Assembly (NCBI RefSeq): GCF_000220255.1
Contig: NZ_GL982513.1
Coordinates: 2,001,822 to 2,034,959, forward strand
Source of the DNA: Prevotella pallens ATCC 700821
GTDB taxonomy: Bacteria > Bacteroidota > Bacteroidia > Bacteroidales > Bacteroidaceae
Reading direction: 5' to 3'
Length of the DNA stretch: 33,138 nt
The position numbers and the translations under genes were made by a program. The number at the start of each line of letters is the position of its first letter. Position 1 is the first letter of the stretch. The notes under the pieces were generated by a model that did no database searches, had not been told where the DNA came from, and saw only the letters and a list, made by a program, of their open reading frames with translations. Shown here one piece after another: positions 8,403 to 16,758 of the stretch.

Positions 8403-8427
8403 TCTCTTCTTTTATTTTAATTGCTCA

Positions 8428-8435
8428 CAAATGTA
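8428..8435 (-). promoter_or_regulatory. probable -7 element of aroB
   Basis: TACATTTG on the minus strand lies 25 bases before the aroB start codon. No convincing -33 TTTG is visible. Confidence 0.5.
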
Positions 8436-8716
8436 ATGCTTTTCTTTGTGTTCTCGGTAGCTTTGGCTGGCTTTTTTATGTTTCAATGGAAAAGAGATGG
8501 AGATATTCTAAGCAAGAATATAGTTGTTATGAATTGTTCTTTTATGCAATATAGTATCGAAAAGAATATTGTTTATTGGGCTATTATAATAACACGCAAA
8601 TTAGAACAATGCAGAATAAAAAATTTTATATTACGCAGCCGAAGAAACATATTTCGAGTATTAGAGTGTGAGATAACAAAGGTTGTGTTTTATTGTGTTA
8701 TCTAAGCTGAAAATGA

Positions 8717-8792
8717 TAGATATCTAAAACGAACGTTACAGATATCTGAAACGAACGCGACAGATATCTGAGACGAACGTTACAGATATCTA
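8717..8792 (-). repeat. array B: four 22-base units, inverted orientation
   Basis: AGATATCT cores begin at 8718, 8740, 8762 and 8784, exactly 22 bases apart. The spacers (AAACGAACGTTA and similar) are the reverse complement of those in arrays A, C, D and E, so this array points the other way. Its degenerate end (AGATATCTAtcat on the minus strand) lies at the low-coordinate side. The gap 8403-9004 otherwise holds only the aroB upstream region and a terminator; the plus-strand frame at 8421-8705 does not look like a gene. Confidence 0.9.
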
Positions 8793-8931
8793 AAAAAAGA
8801 GTGCCTACATTTTACAGACTTTTATAAACATTAGAGGCATTCCATTTAAGTAGTGTGCAGACAGTAGGCACAGCTTATAATTCTCCCACCCTCTTTCTAC
8901 TATACGTTCGTTGTACGTGTAGTATATATAA

Positions 8932-8976
8932 ACAAAAATAGGAGACAATGTGCCTTGCGGTCATTATCTCCTATTT
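8932..8976 (-). terminator. terminator of the NlpE-like lipoprotein gene
   Basis: AATAGGAGACAATG and CATTATCTCCTATT pair with one mismatch. On the minus strand the stem is followed by TTTTTGTTTATA. It shares stem and tail sequence with the terminator at 5298-5339. Confidence 0.75.
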
Positions 8977-9004
8977 ATAAATTTCATATCCGTATTAAAC
9001 CACT

Positions 9005-9457
9005 TTACTTAACCAACTTTAAGTCATAATTAAGATCTTTTGTTGCGGCTTCTTCCAACTGGTCGTTCACCATACGAAGCGTAGAGTCGTTTGCTTGCAA
9101 GAAGTAGAGAGCATCATCTTTACCAGTAGTAAATTTGTAGCCTACTTTCTTTTCGCCTTTAACGTCTTTCTCTATCTTTTCTGCTTTACCTGTATAGTTG
9201 AGCACCTTATCTTTACCATTTTCAGCCTTTAAATAGGTTTCTTTTAAGCTAAAACCGTTTGTGCTGTCATTTGCCAATGCAATCTCGTAGCGGATACCTG
9301 GTCCATCGGCTGCAGGCACTTCGCCCGCATAACGCATAGAGTCAGTAGCCTCTACCTTTGTTGTATCTCCTGCTTTTGCATTAGCATTTTGTTTTCCCTT
9401 CTGCTGGCAAGCAACCATTGTGGCGCAAACTGCCATTAAAATGAATACTTTCTTCAT
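9005..9457 (-). CDS. NlpE-like lipoprotein lacking the CxxC motif
   Basis: A 150-residue lipoprotein: lipobox MVAC with lipidated Cys17, then a lysine/asparagine-rich linker to about residue 40. The rest matches the layout of the NlpE N-terminal domain, a small barrel (GEVPAADGPGIRYEIALAND, then SLKETYL, then LNYTGKAEKI). In Escherichia coli NlpE the loop reads PCADCEGI; here it is PAADGPGI (48-55), so both cysteines are replaced. NlpE senses surface or lipoprotein-folding stress through Cpx, which this phylum lacks, so that role should not be assumed. A good promoter lies upstream and a terminator downstream. Confidence 0.75.
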   Translation of the reverse strand: MKKVFILMAVCATMVACQQKGKQNANAKAGDTTKVEATDSMRYAGEVPAADGPGIRYEIALANDSTNGFSLKETYLKAENGKDKVLNYTGKAEKIEKDVKGEKKVGYKFTTGKDDALYFLQANDSTLRMVNDQLEEAATKDLNYDLKLVK

Positions 9458-9485
9458 ATCTTTATTGCTTTAAAAATAATGGGTG

Positions 9486-9518
9486 CAAAGATAAACCATA
9501 ATCCTTTATATCATCAAA
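9486..9518 (-). promoter_or_regulatory. promoter of the NlpE-like lipoprotein gene
   Basis: TTTG (9518-9515) and TATCTTTG (9493-9486) on the minus strand are 21 bases apart. The start codon follows about 28 bases later. Confidence 0.7.
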
Positions 9519-9614
9519 CTATTTCTGTTAATTACGTTTAATCTAATAAAATATGACATAACTCAAGGCGCTATAGTCGTATATTAAGGCATTTTATACA
9601 GTTATTTGTAATTC

Positions 9615-9800
9615 TTACTTATGTCTGTTAGCCCTTTGTTGTCTATACTTTGCTTTCTGCTTTGCACTTCCAGAACCATGAGCACCTGTTATGTATTTCT
9701 TTTTCTTTGCTTTAGTTTTTATTTTGCCATCATCGGCTTTGGCTTTAGGCGCTCCTCTGAAAACCATTCCGTTTTCTATAATCTCGTCTATATCGCTCAT
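9615..9800 (-). CDS. small basic protein of 61 residues
   Basis: The protein starts MSDIDEIIENGMVFRGAPKAK and ends in a strongly basic, glycine/serine-containing tail (KTKAKKKKYITGAHGSGSAK, RQQRANRHK). It begins 36 bases after the AICAR formyltransferase stop on the same strand, with no terminator between, so it is probably co-transcribed. The tail suggests nucleic-acid or ribosome binding, but this is inference from charge alone. I do not recognise a named family. The acidic start and basic tail look like a real protein rather than a shadow frame. Confidence 0.6.
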   Translation of the reverse strand: MSDIDEIIENGMVFRGAPKAKADDGKIKTKAKKKKYITGAHGSGSAKQKAKYRQQRANRHK

Positions 9801-9835
9801 ACTTTGTATACTTAGTCAATCTAGCTTATATTTTA

Positions 9836-11017
9836 TTAATGATGGAACAAACGTACACCTGTAAATGCCATTGCTATGCCATACTTATTACATGTTTCTA
9901 TAACATGGTCGTCTCGTATGCTGCCTCCAGCTTGAGCAATGTATTCAACACCACTCTTGTGTGCACGTTCTATATTGTCGCCAAAGGGGAAGAATGCATC
10001 TGAACCTAAAGCCACTTGCTTGTTCTGTGCAATCCATGCTTTACGTTCGGCTAAGGTTAATGGTTCTGGCTTCTCAGTGAAAAATAACTGCCATGTTCCT
10101 TCTTGTAAAAGGTCTTCGTACTCATCAGATATATAAATATTGATAGAGTTATCGCGGTCGGCACGGCGTATTCCGTCTTTAAAAGGAAGATTCATTACCT
10201 TAGGGCACTGGCGCAGCCACCATTCATCAGCTTTACTGCCAGCCAAACGTGTACAATGAATACGACTTTGTTGTCCTGCTCCTATACCTATGGCTTGTCC
10301 GTCTTTAACGTAACATACCGAATTGCTTTGTGTATATTTTAGCGTAATAAGCGCTATAACAAGGTTCCGACGAGCCTCTTCTGGGAATATCTTATTTGTA
10401 GTAGGAATATTTTCGAAGAGTTTAGGATCGTCGAGTCGAATCTCATTTCTACCTTGTTCGAAAGTAATGCCAAACACTTGCTTACGTTCTATGGGAGTTG
10501 GTTTATAGATAGGGTCTATCTTTATTACATTATAGTTGCCTTTACGCTTCTTTCTTAGTATTTCGAGAGCCTCTGGCGTATAGTCGGGAGCAATAACACC
10601 ATCGCTTACTTCACGATTAATCAGTCGTGCAGTAGCTTCATCGCAAGTGTCGCTTAGCGCACAAAAATCGCCATACGAACACATACGGTCGGCACCTCGT
10701 GCACGTGCGTATGCAGAAGCAAGCGGCGTAAGCTCGAACTCCACATCGTCTACAAAGTAAATCTTTTTTAGTGTTTCGCTCAATGGTAACCCAATAGCAG
10801 CTCCAGCCGGGCTGACATGTTTAAACGATGCAGCAGCAGGCATACCTGTAGCATCTTTCAGTTCTTTTACCAATTGCCAACTGTTGAGAGCATCAAGGAA
10901 GTTTATGTATCCTGGACGACCATTTAAAACTTCAATAGGTAATTCACCTTCGGTTACAAATATACGAGAGGGCTTTTGGTTGGGGTTACAACCATATTTA
11001 AGTTCTAATTCCTTCAT
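9836..11017 (-). CDS. stand-alone AICAR formyltransferase (PurH C-terminal type)
   Basis: Transfers a formyl group from 10-formyltetrahydrofolate to AICAR, giving FAICAR in purine synthesis. The 393-residue protein corresponds only to the transformylase half of bifunctional PurH; the N-terminal IMP cyclohydrolase (MGS-like) domain is absent. The catalytic pair is in FKHVSPAGAA (Lys66, His67), offset by exactly 200 from human ATIC Lys266/His267. Further signatures are RGADRMCSYGDF, IGIGAGQQSRIHCTRLAGSK and SDAFFPFGDNIERA. The last step to IMP must therefore be encoded elsewhere. Another folate-dependent purine gene, purN, lies 6 kb away but not in the same transcript. A -7 element (11068-11061, TATCTTTG) lies upstream. 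Confidence 0.93.
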   Translation of the reverse strand: MKELELKYGCNPNQKPSRIFVTEGELPIEVLNGRPGYINFLDALNSWQLVKELKDATGMPAAASFKHVSPAGAAIGLPLSETLKKIYFVDDVEFELTPLASAYARARGADRMCSYGDFCALSDTCDEATARLINREVSDGVIAPDYTPEALEILRKKRKGNYNVIKIDPIYKPTPIERKQVFGITFEQGRNEIRLDDPKLFENIPTTNKIFPEEARRNLVIALITLKYTQSNSVCYVKDGQAIGIGAGQQSRIHCTRLAGSKADEWWLRQCPKVMNLPFKDGIRRADRDNSINIYISDEYEDLLQEGTWQLFFTEKPEPLTLAERKAWIAQNKQVALGSDAFFPFGDNIERAHKSGVEYIAQAGGSIRDDHVIETCNKYGIAMAFTGVRLFHH

Positions 11018-11060
11018 AGTTTTAATGATATGTATGTGAATGATAGCCGTTTATTGTGTG

Positions 11061-11092
11061 CAAAGATAGACAAATAAAACGATATTTTTAAA
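11061..11092 (-). promoter_or_regulatory. probable promoter of the AICAR formyltransferase gene
   Basis: TATCTTTG (11068-11061) with TTTA 20 bases upstream on the minus strand, about 44 bases before the start codon. Confidence 0.55.
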
Positions 11093-11204
11093 CTATTGTA
11101 CTATATTTTTATGTATTGCGTGTCAGAACACAAATATAAAAGAATTTAAATTATTGTTTAGCTTTTTTATGAAGTGCTCTCGCTTTAATGTAACCATTTA
11201 TATA

Positions 11205-11212
11205 TATCTTTG
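11205..11212 (+). promoter_or_regulatory. probable -7 element of the three-lipoprotein run
   Basis: TATCTTTG lies 28 bases before the lipocalin-like gene start. The -33 element is poor. Confidence 0.5.
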
Positions 11213-11239
11213 CCGACAAAATGACTTAAATATTACGAT

Positions 11240-11629
11240 ATGAAATTAAGAATATTACCTTTTTGTATAATATCTATGTTGTTTGTTAGTTCAATGTTAT
11301 TTGTTGGCTGTGCAGGTTTATCTAAAAAAAGCAACACTGCAAATGTTGATACCATTAACATAATAGGAAGATGGACTACTGATGCTCCTAACGACTCTGC
11401 TGTTAAGATTGGCATTGAACTAAAAGTAAACGGTGTGGCTTCGTCTATTAATATGCCGACTTTGCCGTACGACCATTGGAAGAAAGTGAATGACAGCACC
11501 GTTGCTATTCACGGAACAAGTGTTTTAGATGGAGAGAAGACAGAACTCACTGACACTTTCGATATAGATAAAACAAAGCAAACACTAAACCAACGTGGTA
11601 GTGATATAGTATATAAACGTGCTAATTAA
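11240..11629 (+). CDS. lipocalin-like lipoprotein
   Basis: A 129-residue lipoprotein with lipobox FVGC (Cys24). The mature part begins the typical small lipocalin-like fold of Bacteroidota lipoproteins: IIGRWTTDAPND (the G.W motif), ELKVNGVASSINMPTLPYDHW and later strands ending with QTLNQRGSDIVYKR. The SINM.TL.Y..W pattern is one I associate with Prevotella and Bacteroides lipocalin-family proteins. Ligand and role are unknown. It leads a run with two further lipoproteins; the next gene starts 23 bases downstream. Confidence 0.75.
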   Translation: MKLRILPFCIISMLFVSSMLFVGCAGLSKKSNTANVDTINIIGRWTTDAPNDSAVKIGIELKVNGVASSINMPTLPYDHWKKVNDSTVAIHGTSVLDGEKTELTDTFDIDKTKQTLNQRGSDIVYKRAN

Positions 11630-11652
11630 TAACAATTAAGTATATAGAAACA

Positions 11653-12504
11653 ATGAGAAAATTATTGAATTTTGTGTGGCTCTTGGCGATAGCCTTAAGT
11701 GCTACCACAGTATTTACGTCGTGTAGCAAAAACGAAGATGATCCGAACAGAAGCGAAGAAAGAGAAAAAGGAACAGTAGAGGTAAATCCTGCAAAAGTTT
11801 TTATTAACGGAATGCCAAAAGCTATAGACGGCTATATATTAACTTGCGATTCCAAAGGTCGATTGTCTTCATTATACAACAAAGAAGAGAAAGAAACTGT
11901 TACATTTGAATACAAAACCAATGTTTTAGGTTCTACAGATGAGCCTAACGTTGTGATGACTATGCGCGAAGAAAATGAGAAGACTGTGTACAACTTGTTT
12001 CTGAATAAAGATGGATTTGTGAAATACTGCGACGAAATTGAATACGAAAAGAACAAGACCTATAAGAAGGCTACATGGAACTTTGAATACAATTCTGACG
12101 GACAACTTGCTAAAGCCATACAATCTAAAGATGGATTTAAAACTTTGTATACCATTATATACAAAGATGGAGACGCTGTAGAATCAATAACCAAATCAGA
12201 GAAAGAAGGTAAAGAAACAGACCATTACAAAATTTACTATACTTCGAATAAAGTAACTTCGCCTATAGCAAACAAAGGTTGCATAATGGCTTTCGATGGA
12301 GGATTAGGTGTAGATTTGGAGGACTTCCAGAATGTATATTTTGCTGGAATGTTAGGAAAGGCAACCAAGCATCTGCCAATATACAACATAGATAAAGATA
12401 ACAATATGACCAGTTTTGAGTGGTACTTCGATGCGAATGGATTTCCCATTAAGGTTGTTGCTAAAGATGATGACGACAGAGAAGACTCAAACATTGTTTG
12501 GTAA
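11653..12504 (+). CDS. DUF4595-like lipoprotein, tandem paralogue 1
   Basis: A 283-residue lipoprotein with lipobox FTSC (Cys24) and a charged, acidic linker. The rest is a repetitive beta-strand protein (DSKGRLSSLYNKE, FEYNSDGQLAKAIQ, IIYKDGDAVESI) ending with the YFAGMLGKATKHLPIYNID segment, as in the DUF4595 family of Bacteroidota. The repeated 'Y..dG.l' strands resemble RHS/YD-like hairpins and suggest an outer-membrane-associated beta fold. The next gene is clearly a paralogue, so a recent tandem duplication is likely. No function is known to me. Confidence 0.75.
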   Translation: MRKLLNFVWLLAIALSATTVFTSCSKNEDDPNRSEEREKGTVEVNPAKVFINGMPKAIDGYILTCDSKGRLSSLYNKEEKETVTFEYKTNVLGSTDEPNVVMTMREENEKTVYNLFLNKDGFVKYCDEIEYEKNKTYKKATWNFEYNSDGQLAKAIQSKDGFKTLYTIIYKDGDAVESITKSEKEGKETDHYKIYYTSNKVTSPIANKGCIMAFDGGLGVDLEDFQNVYFAGMLGKATKHLPIYNIDKDNNMTSFEWYFDANGFPIKVVAKDDDDREDSNIVW

Positions 12505-12664
12505 AGAGACAAGGAATAAAAATAATAGATTAGTTTAAATGCGCAAATATAGATACTACAGTTCTATTGCTTTTATATCTAAATCTTTATTTTTAGAATA
12601 ACTTAAAGCGCAATTTAAATATTGATTATAACATAAGATACAAATAACAAACAAACTGAAAGAT

Positions 12665-13510
12665 ATGAAGAAAATTTTTAATTCTATGTGGGTATTGGCG
12701 CTTGTCTTAACTACATCAATGGTATTTACTGCGTGTAGTGAAAAGAACGATGATCCAAACGAAGAGGTAGAACAGGGAAAAGTTGTTGTTGATCCAGAGA
12801 ATGTTTTTGTTAATGGTCTTCCTAAATCTATTGGAGACTATACTATTGACAAGAATTCTAAAGACCAGGTTGTTTTCATCTATAATCAGAAAGAGAAAGA
12901 ATATATTACCTTTGAATACAAGAACAAAAACTTAGGTGCTACAGAAGAGCCTAATGTGGTGATGTCGGTAGAAAATAAAGGTTACAAAATGGTATATAAT
13001 CTATTCTTAAATAAGTATGGATATGTGAGATATTGCGATGCTATAGAGTATAACACAAGCAACAATATTTATACAGAAAAAATAGACTTTGAATACAACA
13101 AGGATAGACAGCTTACTAAGATTGTTGAAACAGTTGGTGGATATAAGACAACAAGTTCCATTACCTATAAGAATGGCGACGCTATAGAGACTTCAGAAGT
13201 ATCGCAAAAAGAAGGTAAAGAAACTGCTCATTGTAAGATATACTACACTTCTGACAAAGTAACTTCGCCAATCGAAAACAAAGGTTGCATTATGGACTTT
13301 GCCCACGGATTAGGTTTAGGTAACGAAGACTTAGCGTTTATTTACTATGCTGGAATGTTAGGAAAACCTACCAAGCATTTGCCAATATTTAGTATAGATT
13401 TAGAGAATAATAAATCAACTTTCAGCTGGGCATTGAATAGCAAGGGCTTCCCAACATCGTTTATACGTACATATAATAATGATAAATATGAATATACTAT
13501 TGTTTGGTAA
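12665..13510 (+). CDS. DUF4595-like lipoprotein, tandem paralogue 2
   Basis: A 281-residue lipoprotein with lipobox FTAC (Cys24), aligning with the preceding gene from signal peptide to stop. Shared blocks include EPNVVMS/T, MVYNLFLNK.G.V.YCD.IEY, KIYYTS.KVTSPI.NKGCIM and AGMLGK.TKHLPI. The most divergent parts are the middle strands and the last 30 residues, so each copy may have its own ligand or partner. The 160-base gap between the paralogues is AT-rich with no strong promoter, and the pair ends at a clear terminator. Confidence 0.75.
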   Translation: MKKIFNSMWVLALVLTTSMVFTACSEKNDDPNEEVEQGKVVVDPENVFVNGLPKSIGDYTIDKNSKDQVVFIYNQKEKEYITFEYKNKNLGATEEPNVVMSVENKGYKMVYNLFLNKYGYVRYCDAIEYNTSNNIYTEKIDFEYNKDRQLTKIVETVGGYKTTSSITYKNGDAIETSEVSQKEGKETAHCKIYYTSDKVTSPIENKGCIMDFAHGLGLGNEDLAFIYYAGMLGKPTKHLPIFSIDLENNKSTFSWALNSKGFPTSFIRTYNNDKYEYTIVW

Positions 13511-13541
13511 GAATAAAGCTAAAGTAATATAAAAATAAGCA

Positions 13542-13574
13542 AGAGGCAACGAAGCAAATGTTTCGTTGCCTTTG
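13542..13574 (+). terminator. terminator after the DUF4595-like pair
   Basis: AGGCAACGAA and TTCGTTGCCT pair around an eight-base loop, followed by TTGTTGTTG. It begins 34 bases after the stop codon. Confidence 0.75.
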
Positions 13575-13870
13575 TTGTTGTATAAGCTGCTTAGTTTATA
13601 TTGTTTTACAGATAGAGTTTGGTAGCGTTTCTTGTTACATCTCTTCCTGATTATGCTGAGTTCTAGCAAATTGATAGCATTGTTCATTGGTATTTTTAGT
13701 GTGAAGATTATTTTGAGAATCTTCAGTTTTTAGGCGGTTACTTCTTTATTGCTTATGGTGCACAGCAGAGAAAAGGTGCACAATTATAAGCTACGATTAT
13801 TGGTTTCTTAGCTATTAAATAGAACGTTTTAAATACTCAAGAAAGATTGTTAAATGTAGCCCTTTTGTTT

Positions 13871-13968
13871 CAGATATCTGTCGCATTCGTTTCAGATATC
13901 TGTCGCACTCGTTTCAGATATCTGTCACGTTCGTTTCAGATATCTGTCGGTTAGTAATTAGATATCAT
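13871..13968 (+). repeat. array C: five 22-base units with AGATATCT palindrome
   Basis: AGATATCT cores begin at 13872, 13894, 13916, 13938 and 13960 (the last degraded to AGATATCAT), all exactly 22 bases apart. Spacers read TCGCATTCGTTT, TCGCACTCGTTT, TCACGTTCGTTT and TCGGTTAGTAAT. It lies between convergent genes. The gap 13511-14220 also holds two hairpins and otherwise no gene that I can support. Confidence 0.92.
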
Positions 13969-14119
13969 AAGCAATTACACCTTTCATTGCCATATTTTGT
14001 AATATATAAAAGATATTTATTCGGCTGAATATTAATGGGGGTTATTATCTAGTATATTCTAACCTAAACATCATTAGAATCTATTAGACAACTATGTGTT
14101 AGCGCATATTTTGCTATAA

Positions 14120-14160
14120 CACCCTAACAAGGGTTATTTGTTTACCTTCTTGTTAGGGTG
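14120..14160 (-). terminator. hairpin downstream of the mscS-like gene
   Basis: CACCCTAACAAG and CTTGTTAGGGTG form a perfect 12-base stem with a 17-base loop, 60 bases beyond the channel gene's stop. A T-run is lacking on both strands, so it may be a processing or 3'-end stabilising structure rather than a classic terminator. Confidence 0.55.
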
Positions 14161-14220
14161 TCGTATAATATCCTTATCAGGGTATTCTATATTGTTTGCT
14201 AATATGAGCAATGAGAGATA

Positions 14221-15393
14221 TTACTTATTAGCAGCAGGAAGTCCTTCGTATATCTGTAGCCCGAATTCATTTACATAAGCATAAACGTGTTCAAGTATAT
14301 CAGATATTTTCTGTTCGAATTCTATTCCATTAGTTGTGTTCAAGAAGAATACGAGTTCTATTGGGATCCCGTTCTGTGTAGCTTCCAATTGGTGTATAAG
14401 TAAGGTTGCCGACTTATTTACATCGTTGCGTTTCTTTAAGTATTCTGCAACGTAGCGACGGAAAAGCCCAACATTCACCGTTTCGCCTTCAATCTCCTGT
14501 TGTGTTACCATATTTTTGTTTAACAAAGCTTGCTTTGCATCATCGGTCAGAATACGAATGCTACGTACATCGAAATATATTTTCTTGCAAACTTGTCGCA
14601 TGCCACTATCCATCATTCCTTTCCAGTTTTTAAACGAGCCATTAACCAACGTTAGAGGCGAAACAGTAGTGTAAGTGTTATCGAACTGCCGCACTTTCAC
14701 AGTGGTTAGCGTTATATCTACCACGTTACCATCTACAGGCGTACCGGGAACAGTAATCCAATCGCCCACGTGCACCATTTCGTTGCTTGTAAGACGTATA
14801 CCTGCAACTAATCCCTGTATTGTGTCTTGGAAAACCAACATTAAGACGGCAGAAGTTGCACCCAATCCTGCAAATAATGTCATAGGGTTCTTGTCGATTA
14901 AGATGCTAACTACAACAATAACTGCTATAAAAATAACAATGATGCGAAGAACGCCAAGAAACGAACGGAGGTATTGACTGCTTGTGCTACCTTCTTGTTG
15001 ACGCAGGGAGCGCAGACGGGCTATAACTTGTAACACTAAACGGGTGGAGTTTATGGCAATATAAACAGCCGTAAGCCGTAGTAAAGTATCTTCTACAAAT
15101 GGATATTGAAAGAAAATCTTTGGTAAGAGTTTCCAAATAACTACGGCAGGCACTATATTACAAGCTGTATATAGAACAGCCTTATCGAACAATATAGAAT
15201 CCCACTCGATATTTGTTTTCGAAGTTAGTTTTGTTACTAAAGGAACAAGCACCTTGCGGCAAAGAAAGCCTGCAAGGAAAGCAAAAACGAACACAATTAC
15301 TACTAACAACGCATGGCGTATTATATATGCAGCGGTGTACTCTACGTTTAGCGATACAAGTATGTGTTCTATAAACTTACTAATAGTATGCAT
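14221..15393 (-). CDS. MscS-family mechanosensitive channel
   Basis: A 390-residue inner-membrane protein. An N-terminal region with several hydrophobic helices (about 22-44, 70-90, 145-190) leads to the MscS pore helix and beta domain: FAGLGATSAVLMLVFQDTIQGLVAGIRL (split here as GLGATSAVLMLVFQD and GLVAGIRL), then VHVGDWITVPG and VVDITLTTVKVRQFDNTYTT. The arrangement and the longer C-terminal domain resemble YbdG-type channels rather than the short MscS. It would release solutes on hypo-osmotic shock. It is 45 bases downstream of dacB, probably the last gene of that run. Confidence 0.88.
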   Translation of the reverse strand: MHTISKFIEHILVSLNVEYTAAYIIRHALLVVIVFVFAFLAGFLCRKVLVPLVTKLTSKTNIEWDSILFDKAVLYTACNIVPAVVIWKLLPKIFFQYPFVEDTLLRLTAVYIAINSTRLVLQVIARLRSLRQQEGSTSSQYLRSFLGVLRIIVIFIAVIVVVSILIDKNPMTLFAGLGATSAVLMLVFQDTIQGLVAGIRLTSNEMVHVGDWITVPGTPVDGNVVDITLTTVKVRQFDNTYTTVSPLTLVNGSFKNWKGMMDSGMRQVCKKIYFDVRSIRILTDDAKQALLNKNMVTQQEIEGETVNVGLFRRYVAEYLKKRNDVNKSATLLIHQLEATQNGIPIELVFFLNTTNGIEFEQKISDILEHVYAYVNEFGLQIYEGLPAANK

Positions 15394-15438
15394 AATGTTT
15401 AGTTTTGGTTGGTTATTTTATGTTGATGTTGTTATATA

Positions 15439-16758
15439 CTATTGGCTCAATGCCACACATACTTTATTCTGCAAATTGCGCATTGGTCCTTGACGCATAC
15501 CACCATTTACAATAATAGAGAAGCAGAGTCGATGTCCATTAGATGCAGTGAGATAGCCCGCTAACGAACTTACGCCAAACACCGTACCAGTCTTTGCGTG
15601 CACATTTCCTTGTGCTGGTGTGCCACGCATACGTTTTCTTAACGTACCGTCTATTCCAGCAATGGGGAGAGTTGGTAATAAGGTGTTATAAATATCTGGC
15701 TGACCGTAAGCAAAGCGAAGCAACTGCACTTCGAGTTCGGCACTAACATAGTTGTATAGCGAGAGTCCAGACCCATCGGCTATATTGTAGTTTGCAGGCG
15801 ATAAATCTAACTTGCGTATAAGTGCGTTCACTTCTTTACGTGCCTGCTTTGCTGTGTTCCATTTGCCTCCACTGACAGCTGCCAATTGGTAGAACATTGA
15901 TTCAGCATAGAGGTTATTACTTTTCTTCATCATAGTGTTCATTACCTCGCCAATGCTATGTGTACACGCTGTAATGAATGTTGCACCAGTAGATGGCAAT
16001 ACACGTTCGCCCATCACTCCACTGGGTTCTACTCCAATTTCGCGCAATCGACGATAAAGCGTACTAACAAAGTTATCGGTAGAGCCTAAAAGTAGTGGAA
16101 AAAGCTTTGGATTCTTATCGTCCCAACACCAGCCATTGCCCAATTCATCTCTGTCTTTAAACGACAGATCGGCATAGATATTGCCATCTATCTTCGTAAT
16201 ATTTAAAGCCTTAATGGCTTGTGCTATGGCGGTAATATCGGCATTAGACACCAATGGGTCCATACCTCCCACACAATATATGTCGCCATTAAGCACGTGT
16301 GTAGAATCGTTTATACTTCCTGTATAGTATATATTTGTACGATAGTTGTAGTTCGAACCTAATCGATACAGTGCAGCAATAGCTGTTACACACTTCATTG
16401 TTGACGCTGGGCGCATGTGTATTCGCTCGTTATACGCATAGAGTTGTTTATCGTCTGTCAAGTCCCATACCATTAAACCTATCTGCATAGTAGATGCTAT
16501 ATCTGTATGCAATATAGTGTTTAATCGGGTTGTTATATTTTCTTGCCACGACAAACTATTATTAGTTTGAAAAGGAAGAACAGCATCTTCGCCCTCTTCA
16601 TCGCTATCGTTAGGTTCTTCGGTATAATTGGTAGATGTTTGTGGTGGCACACCGTACAATATGTGTGCTACTTCCACGCTATCTATATGCACCTGTGCCT
16701 GTAGCGGAAGAGCCAACAGAACACTTAGCATTAGAACCTGAAAGTGTTTTAGTTTCAT
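15439..16758 (-). CDS. dacB: D-alanyl-D-alanine carboxypeptidase/endopeptidase (PBP4 type, peptidase S13)
   Basis: A 439-residue periplasmic penicillin-binding protein that trims or cuts peptidoglycan peptides. A signal peptide ends near residue 21 (LPLQAQ). The three catalytic motifs of family S13 are all present: SxxK as STMK (Ser119, Lys122), SxN as SNN (280-282) and KTG (389-391, HAKTGTVFG). The stretch between the first two motifs carries the usual large PBP4 insertion. An acidic, low-complexity segment (TEEPNDSDEEGEDAV, about 46-60) before the catalytic domain is unusual. The start overlaps the preceding gene by four bases (ATGA), indicating translational coupling. Confidence 0.93.
   Translation of the reverse strand: MKLKHFQVLMLSVLLALPLQAQVHIDSVEVAHILYGVPPQTSTNYTEEPNDSDEEGEDAVLPFQTNNSLSWQENITTRLNTILHTDIASTMQIGLMVWDLTDDKQLYAYNERIHMRPASTMKCVTAIAALYRLGSNYNYRTNIYYTGSINDSTHVLNGDIYCVGGMDPLVSNADITAIAQAIKALNITKIDGNIYADLSFKDRDELGNGWCWDDKNPKLFPLLLGSTDNFVSTLYRRLREIGVEPSGVMGERVLPSTGATFITACTHSIGEVMNTMMKKSNNLYAESMFYQLAAVSGGKWNTAKQARKEVNALIRKLDLSPANYNIADGSGLSLYNYVSAELEVQLLRFAYGQPDIYNTLLPTLPIAGIDGTLRKRMRGTPAQGNVHAKTGTVFGVSSLAGYLTASNGHRLCFSIIVNGGMRQGPMRNLQNKVCVALSQ

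Noticed and set aside
8421..8705. Plus-strand frame of 94 residues
   Set aside because: It overlaps the aroB upstream region, has an atypical composition and no promoter; probably chance.
13415..13687. Minus-strand frame of 90 residues over the end of the second DUF4595-like gene
   Set aside because: It spans the terminator and overlaps a clear coding gene; chance frame.
14161..14200. Second hairpin AATATCC/GGGTATT beyond the mscS stem
   Set aside because: The stem is short and imperfect, with no tail; not enough to call.
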